From Candidatus Uhrbacteria bacterium (GTDB taxonomy: Bacteria > Patescibacteriota > Patescibacteriia > JACQRZ01): a DNA stretch of 38,110 nucleotides. The stretch spans positions 1 through 38,110 of the forward strand of contig JACPHV010000034.1 in the NCBI GenBank assembly GCA_016188385.1, in the 5' to 3' direction. Positions 33,295-38,110 of this stretch are shown piece after piece. The notes beneath the pieces are model-generated. The model saw only the letters and a list, made by a program, of their open reading frames with translations. It searched no databases and had not been told where the DNA came from. The position numbers and the translations under genes were made by a program. Each line of letters starts with the position of its first letter. Positions within the stretch are counted from its first letter, which is position 1.

Positions 33295-36264
33295 ATGTCC
33301 CCAAGTCCTTATACCCATCGGGATATAGAAAAAAAATGGCAGCAGTATTGGCAGAAGAACCGCACGTTCGAAGTGACGGAAGATGCGGACAAAAAAAAAT
33401 ACTACTGTCTCGACATGTTCCCGTATCCGTCCAGCAACGGATTGCATGTGGGCCATCCGGAAGGCTATACCGCAACGGATATTTTTTCCCGTTTTTTGCG
33501 AATGCATGGATACAATGTATTGCATCCGATGGGATGGGATGCGTTTGGATTGCCCGCAGAAAACTACGCCATAAAAAAAGGCATCCATCCGCGCGAAACG
33601 ACTGAAAAAAATATCGAGAATTTTCGCGCGCAAATCCGCGCCCTTGGATTTTCGTATGACTGGTCGCGAGAGATCAATACTTCTTTGCCGGAGTATTACC
33701 GATGGACGCAATGGCTTTTTCTCGAACTCTACAAGCACGGCTTGGCGTATAAGAAGAAAGCTCCAGTCAACTGGTGCGAATCGTGCAAGACGGTGCTGGC
33801 AAACGAGCAGGTGCAAGACGGCTCCTGCGAACGCTGCGGCGACGCTGTGATCCAAAAAGAACTTGCTCAATGGTTTTTCAGAGTGACAAAGTACGCGGAA
33901 GAATTGTTGAGTGACCTTGCGTTCCTTGATTGGCCCGCGCCGATCAAGCGCGCGCAGCAAAATTGGATCGGGAGATCGGAAGGAGCGATCCTTCAATTTC
34001 CCCTAGTGGCATCCGCCGCGCGTACTCATCGATACGTTCTCTTGCATGGGTTTGACGGCTCTCCTGACGGCATCTTTTTCCCTTGGCTTACAAATGAATT
34101 GTCAAAGCGAGGGTTGTCATACCAAGCTCCGGTTTTGCCGCATTCCAGCCGACCGACCGAAAAAGAGCAAGTCGATTATGTTCTTCGCCACTGTACATTT
34201 GATGAACACACCGTGCTGTTCGGACACAGTCTTGGCGCGGCCGTAGCGCTCAAAGTTGCGGAAAACCTAGATACAAAGATCGCGAAGCTGGTACTCGCGG
34301 GAGGATTCATCGAGCCTGATTTTCTTGATAAAAAACGGCCGTTCGCGGATACCTTCACTTGGGAGTTTGATTTTGAGAAGATCAAACTGCGCGCGGAAGA
34401 AATTCTCATCCTTTCCGAGGAGAACGATTATGCTATTCCCGCCGAACAAGGAAGAACACTTCATGCATTGCTCGGCGGCGCTCACATCACAGCGATCGGC
34501 CAACAGCCGCATTTCATGAGCGAACGAGAACCCGCGATTCTTGAAGCGCTGTGTCCCGTGGCAAGCGTTTTTACCACTCGCCCCGATACGCTCTACGGAG
34601 CGACATATCTGGTACTCGCGCCCGAACATGCTCTTATTGAAACGTTCCGTTCGAGTATTGCCAACATCGAGGAAATTGAGGCATATCAAAAACAAGCGAC
34701 AAAAAAATCGGAACGGGAACGCGCGCGTCTTGAAAAAGAAAAAACGGGCGTGGAAATAAAAGGCATAAAAGCGATCAACCCCGCGACGAAAGAAGAAATC
34801 CCGATCTGGATTGCCGACTACGTAATCGCCTCATACGGTACGGGCGCGATTATGGCGGTACCGGCGCATGATTCAAGGGATTTCGCATTTGCGGAAAAAT
34901 ATCATCTGCCGATTCGCGTCGTCGTATGTCCGCAGCAACCCGCGCCAAGTTGCGAAGCGCTTGATCAAGCATACGAAGGCAATGGGCGACTTGTCGAATC
35001 CGGCCCGTATACCGGTAGCGCCACTGAGGAAGCAAAAAGTGCGATTACGGATAGCGTTGGAGGGATTCCGAAACTGCAATACAAATTGCGCGATTGGCTC
35101 ATATCGCGCCAACGGTATTGGGGCTCTCCGATTCCGATCATATATTGCGAGTCTTGCGGCGAAGTTGCCGTGCCGGAAGCCGATTTGCCGGTGCTGCTGC
35201 CGGATGATGTGGATTTCAGACCAACGGGAGAATCTCCGCTTACTCGTTCAGGCGTATTCCATGCCGTCGCTTGCCCGAAATGCGGAAAAGCTTCAAAGCG
35301 CGAATCGGACACCATGGATACGTTTGTCTGCTCGAGTTGGTATTTCCTGCGATACGCATCACCAACAGCATCGGATGTTCCTTTTACCGAAACGAGCATA
35401 GCGTATTGGCTTCCCGTAGATATGTACGTTGGGGGCGCGGAACACGCGGTATTGCACCTGCTCTACGCGCGTTTTATCACTAAAGCGTTGCGTGAATTAG
35501 GGTATCTTACATTCAACGAACCATTCCAGCGTCTTCGCAACCAAGGGCTGATCCTCGGCGAAGATGGGGAAAAAATGTCAAAATCGCGCGGTAATGTCGT
35601 AAACCCTGATGAAATCATCAGCGTATACGGCGCGGATACCATGCGGCTGTATGAAATGTTCATGGGGCCGTTTGAAGATGCCAAACCGTGGAGCTCCGCG
35701 AGCATCATCGGTATTCGGAGATTTCTGGAGCGGGTATGGAGGTATTATACGGAATCGGAACCGAATTCAAACGCTCAATCTCCAGACGGCACATTTCTTA
35801 CGGTAATCGCAAAAACGACAAAAAAAGTGACGGAGGACATTCAGGCCTTTCGATTCAACACTGCCATCAGCGCGCTGATGATTTGCATGAATGAAATGGC
35901 GGAATCAAAAAGAGACGGCTTGAATACATCAAAGGCGGCACGCAATACTTTTCTGTTGCTTCTCTCGCCATTCGCGCCGCATATCGCGGAGGAGCTGTGG
36001 TCGCGGACAGGCCATACGGAAAGCCTCGCTCATCACCCATGGCCCGACTATGACCCTGCTCTCATTCAAGAAGATACGGTGAGATTCACGGTCCAGATCA
36101 ATGGCAAGATGCGTGATCACCTGATGCTGCCTCGTGACGCGGATGAACAGCATATCATCGAATCCGCGCTCAAACGAGACGCGGTAAAAAAATGGATCGG
36201 CGGCAAACCGATTTCCAGAACCGTCGTTGTACCCGGCGCATTGATCAATTTTGTCATAAAGTAG
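33295..36264 (+). CDS. leuS: Leucyl-tRNA synthetase with an inserted alpha/beta-hydrolase domain (ORF track starts at GTG 33259)
   Basis: HVGHPEGYTATD, GEKMSKSRGNVVNP, CP1 motifs VFTTRPDTLYGATYLVLAPEH and GTGAIMAVPAHDSRDFAFA; insert at about 34006-34560. Confidence 0.95.
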   Translation: MSPSPYTHRDIEKKWQQYWQKNRTFEVTEDADKKKYYCLDMFPYPSSNGLHVGHPEGYTATDIFSRFLRMHGYNVLHPMGWDAFGLPAENYAIKKGIHPRETTEKNIENFRAQIRALGFSYDWSREINTSLPEYYRWTQWLFLELYKHGLAYKKKAPVNWCESCKTVLANEQVQDGSCERCGDAVIQKELAQWFFRVTKYAEELLSDLAFLDWPAPIKRAQQNWIGRSEGAILQFPLVASAARTHRYVLLHGFDGSPDGIFFPWLTNELSKRGLSYQAPVLPHSSRPTEKEQVDYVLRHCTFDEHTVLFGHSLGAAVALKVAENLDTKIAKLVLAGGFIEPDFLDKKRPFADTFTWEFDFEKIKLRAEEILILSEENDYAIPAEQGRTLHALLGGAHITAIGQQPHFMSEREPAILEALCPVASVFTTRPDTLYGATYLVLAPEHALIETFRSSIANIEEIEAYQKQATKKSERERARLEKEKTGVEIKGIKAINPATKEEIPIWIADYVIASYGTGAIMAVPAHDSRDFAFAEKYHLPIRVVVCPQQPAPSCEALDQAYEGNGRLVESGPYTGSATEEAKSAITDSVGGIPKLQYKLRDWLISRQRYWGSPIPIIYCESCGEVAVPEADLPVLLPDDVDFRPTGESPLTRSGVFHAVACPKCGKASKRESDTMDTFVCSSWYFLRYASPTASDVPFTETSIAYWLPVDMYVGGAEHAVLHLLYARFITKALRELGYLTFNEPFQRLRNQGLILGEDGEKMSKSRGNVVNPDEIISVYGADTMRLYEMFMGPFEDAKPWSSASIIGIRRFLERVWRYYTESEPNSNAQSPDGTFLTVIAKTTKKVTEDIQAFRFNTAISALMICMNEMAESKRDGLNTSKAARNTFLLLLSPFAPHIAEELWSRTGHTESLAHHPWPDYDPALIQEDTVRFTVQINGKMRDHLMLPRDADEQHIIESALKRDAVKKWIGGKPISRTVVVPGALINFVIK

Positions 36265-36407
36265 GCGTATTTTGAAGAAATCTTTTCGGCCGAGTTATCC
36301 CCTGGAAAGAGATTCATATTTGTGATATACTATATTGTAATAAAGAAGAAAAGCACAAAATCATGTTTTTCTTCTGAAAATAAAAATAAATAGTAACGAT
36401 TTGTGTT

Positions 36408-37847
36408 ATGGAGACAATGGAAAAAATCGCCCATCGTTTGGGTAACGCAGTGTTGGTCGGAGCGCTTTTCGCAAGTGTTTCGGCTTTTTTATTTAGCATG
36501 AGCGCATCGCTATCCCTCGCGCAAGAGGAGATTGATACGTTCGTAGAAGAGGATTTTTCCGCGTTCCAAGAACCGATGATGGGGCAACAGGAAATGCGTG
36601 ATTTTCTCAACCAATTTAAGGATGTCCAGCGAGAGGCGAAAAAGGTCTCCAGCGACTTGAAGGGTCTGGCGGGGCCTGAAGCGGACGCGTGGAAACAAAG
36701 ATTGCAAGCCGTGGAAGCGCACTCCGCGGATTGCGCGAAGCGAATGAGCGGCGCATCCGATGAGAACACAAAAATTGAAATTCGCGATGAATGCCATAGC
36801 CTCGGCTTGTGGGACGAAGTGAATGACATTCGGGAACAATTTGTCCCTCCGCAAGAGATTAAAAACGCGACAAATGATATCAAACGACAGATGAATGAAA
36901 TCAAGCGTATGGAGCGCAAATTAAAAAAGCTCAAGCTTGACGCAATGCAAAAGTCCCTCACGGAACTGCTCAACAAACTTGGCGCGCATCATGCCGGCAT
37001 TACCAAGTCCGCGGGCGCCGAGCAGCGCGAAGCGCTCCAAAATTACTGGGATGCGCAGCTCTGGGAAGAGATCAACGCTTTCAACGCTCGTGTCAACATC
37101 CCGGATGAATTGACGGGAGCAAAAAAGGATTTGGCGAGGGTGGATAAACAGCTTGGTCAGACCGCGTATAAAAATGCGATCAAATATTTTGAGATGGATG
37201 TCGCGGACTTTGCGGATCTGGCAGCCTCCAAGAAAACCGTCATTGCCGAAATAGAATCGCTTCTTGGGGCCAATGATGCCGAAGGCGCGCAAGAGCTGAT
37301 GCGAGAGCATTTCCATGAGTACGGCGGCTGGCATCCCGGGGAACTCCAGCATTTGTTGAATATGTTCCGTGATATGCAGCAGCGGCTGAAACGCGTCCGA
37401 GACAAACAAGTCAATGCGGCGATCAATGAATTGCTGCAGCCGATCATAGACGCGACGCTTGAAGGCGATGTGCGCGGAGCCCGAGAAACCATGGAAGAAC
37501 TTGCGCGCGAACTGCAAAAATATGAGAATTACTTTTTCAAACTCCACCCAAAGGGGCTCGGGAAAAAGACGCAGACAGGACTTGATAACCTGCAGTCTCT
37601 GATCCAGAAAAAATTCGCTTTGCTTAAGGAGCAGGGAGAGAAAAAACCGGCGGCAAAAGAATCGGGGATGACGGAAGAAACAAAACAGCCGATGGAGATT
37701 GAAGAAGAAGGCGATGAGAATGGCTCTGAAGTAGGGGGGTTAAAACAGCAACTCAATGAAGCCTTGGAGCGCAATAAAAACCTTGAGGCGCAGCTTGAAA
37801 AATTGACACAGCAGCTTGATAAACTCCTTAGTCAAAAAAGCGAATAA
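36408..37847 (+). CDS. Exported or membrane-anchored coiled-coil protein, unknown function
   Basis: N-terminal hydrophobic segment followed by long helical charged region. Confidence 0.8.
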   Translation: METMEKIAHRLGNAVLVGALFASVSAFLFSMSASLSLAQEEIDTFVEEDFSAFQEPMMGQQEMRDFLNQFKDVQREAKKVSSDLKGLAGPEADAWKQRLQAVEAHSADCAKRMSGASDENTKIEIRDECHSLGLWDEVNDIREQFVPPQEIKNATNDIKRQMNEIKRMERKLKKLKLDAMQKSLTELLNKLGAHHAGITKSAGAEQREALQNYWDAQLWEEINAFNARVNIPDELTGAKKDLARVDKQLGQTAYKNAIKYFEMDVADFADLAASKKTVIAEIESLLGANDAEGAQELMREHFHEYGGWHPGELQHLLNMFRDMQQRLKRVRDKQVNAAINELLQPIIDATLEGDVRGARETMEELARELQKYENYFFKLHPKGLGKKTQTGLDNLQSLIQKKFALLKEQGEKKPAAKESGMTEETKQPMEIEEEGDENGSEVGGLKQQLNEALERNKNLEAQLEKLTQQLDKLLSQKSE

Positions 37848-37866
37848 CTCCCTCTTCCTTCCCATG

Positions 37867-37901
37867 AAAACCCCGACTCGACGAGCCGGGGTTTTCTTTT
37901 T
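37867..37901 (+). terminator. Rho-independent terminator
   Basis: AAAACCCCG...CGGGGTTTT followed by CTTTTTC. Confidence 0.85.
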
Positions 37902-37966
37902 CCCCTTGCGCGTTGATGCAAATTTTTCTACAGTGGTGGAAGATCTTATTCCTTAATGCCACCTAC

Positions 37967-38110
37967 ATGCCGTACCTATCCAAAACGGATCCTGCAATCG
38001 CGGATTATCTCACGAAAGAGCTCAAACGTCAGCAAGAAGTGCTCGAATTAATCCCGTCAGAAAACATTGTCAGCCGCGCCGTACTCGAAGCACTTGGGTC
38101 GGTAGCAACA
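37967..38110 (+). CDS. glyA: Serine hydroxymethyltransferase, N-terminal part (runs off window)
   Basis: [48 protein letters not shown]. Confidence 0.9.
   Translation, partial: MPYLSKTDPAIADYLTKELKRQQEVLELIPSENIVSRAVLEALGSVAT

Noticed and set aside
1-38110. Recoded UGA (as in Gracilibacteria/Absconditabacteria)
   Set aside because: UGA appears as a normal stop (e.g. end of uvrA at 33187-33189); conserved genes read through with the standard code.
1-38110. CRISPR array, Cas genes, retron or DGR
   Set aside because: No regularly spaced direct repeats, no Cas or reverse transcriptase motifs seen in the ORF track.

Overview
This looks like a chromosomal window from a Patescibacteria/CPR (Parcubacteria-like) genome using the standard genetic code. 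The taxon is inferred from gene content. Positions 1-16459 hold a minus-strand block related to type IV secretion: 5' end of a PrgI-family gene, a proline-rich hypothetical, a VirB6/TrbL-like membrane protein with a long coiled-coil tail, a 3036-aa Cys-rich secreted protein, and a membrane-anchored Ca-binding-repeat protein. After this come a VapBC-like toxin-antitoxin pair, HtpX-like protease, LemA, RsmA/KsgA, an MFS transporter, phosphomannomutase/phosphoglucomutase, MurI, RNase J, tRNA-Leu(CAG), an oligopeptide-binding protein, SecG, two small related hypotheticals, a DsbA-like protein, UvrA, LeuRS, a coiled-coil secreted protein, and the 5' end of glyA. Main candidates for something new: (1) LeuRS has a complete RBBP9/YdeN-like alpha/beta-hydrolase domain (Ser-Asp-His triad apparently intact) inserted at the start of the CP1 editing domain. 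(2) Two intergenic, plus-strand 'paired RNA' modules inside the secretion-like block (199-399 and 6174-6428). Each has a promoter-driven tRNA-like RNA plus a separate predicted small RNA whose 5' end is complementary to the anticodon arm of that tRNA-like RNA. (3) A 170-bp hairpin MITE, whose empty site can be read from a second copy of the host repeat about 2.6 kb away. (4) The giant Cys-rich surface protein. All RNA and promoter calls are by eye and need computation and RNA-seq.
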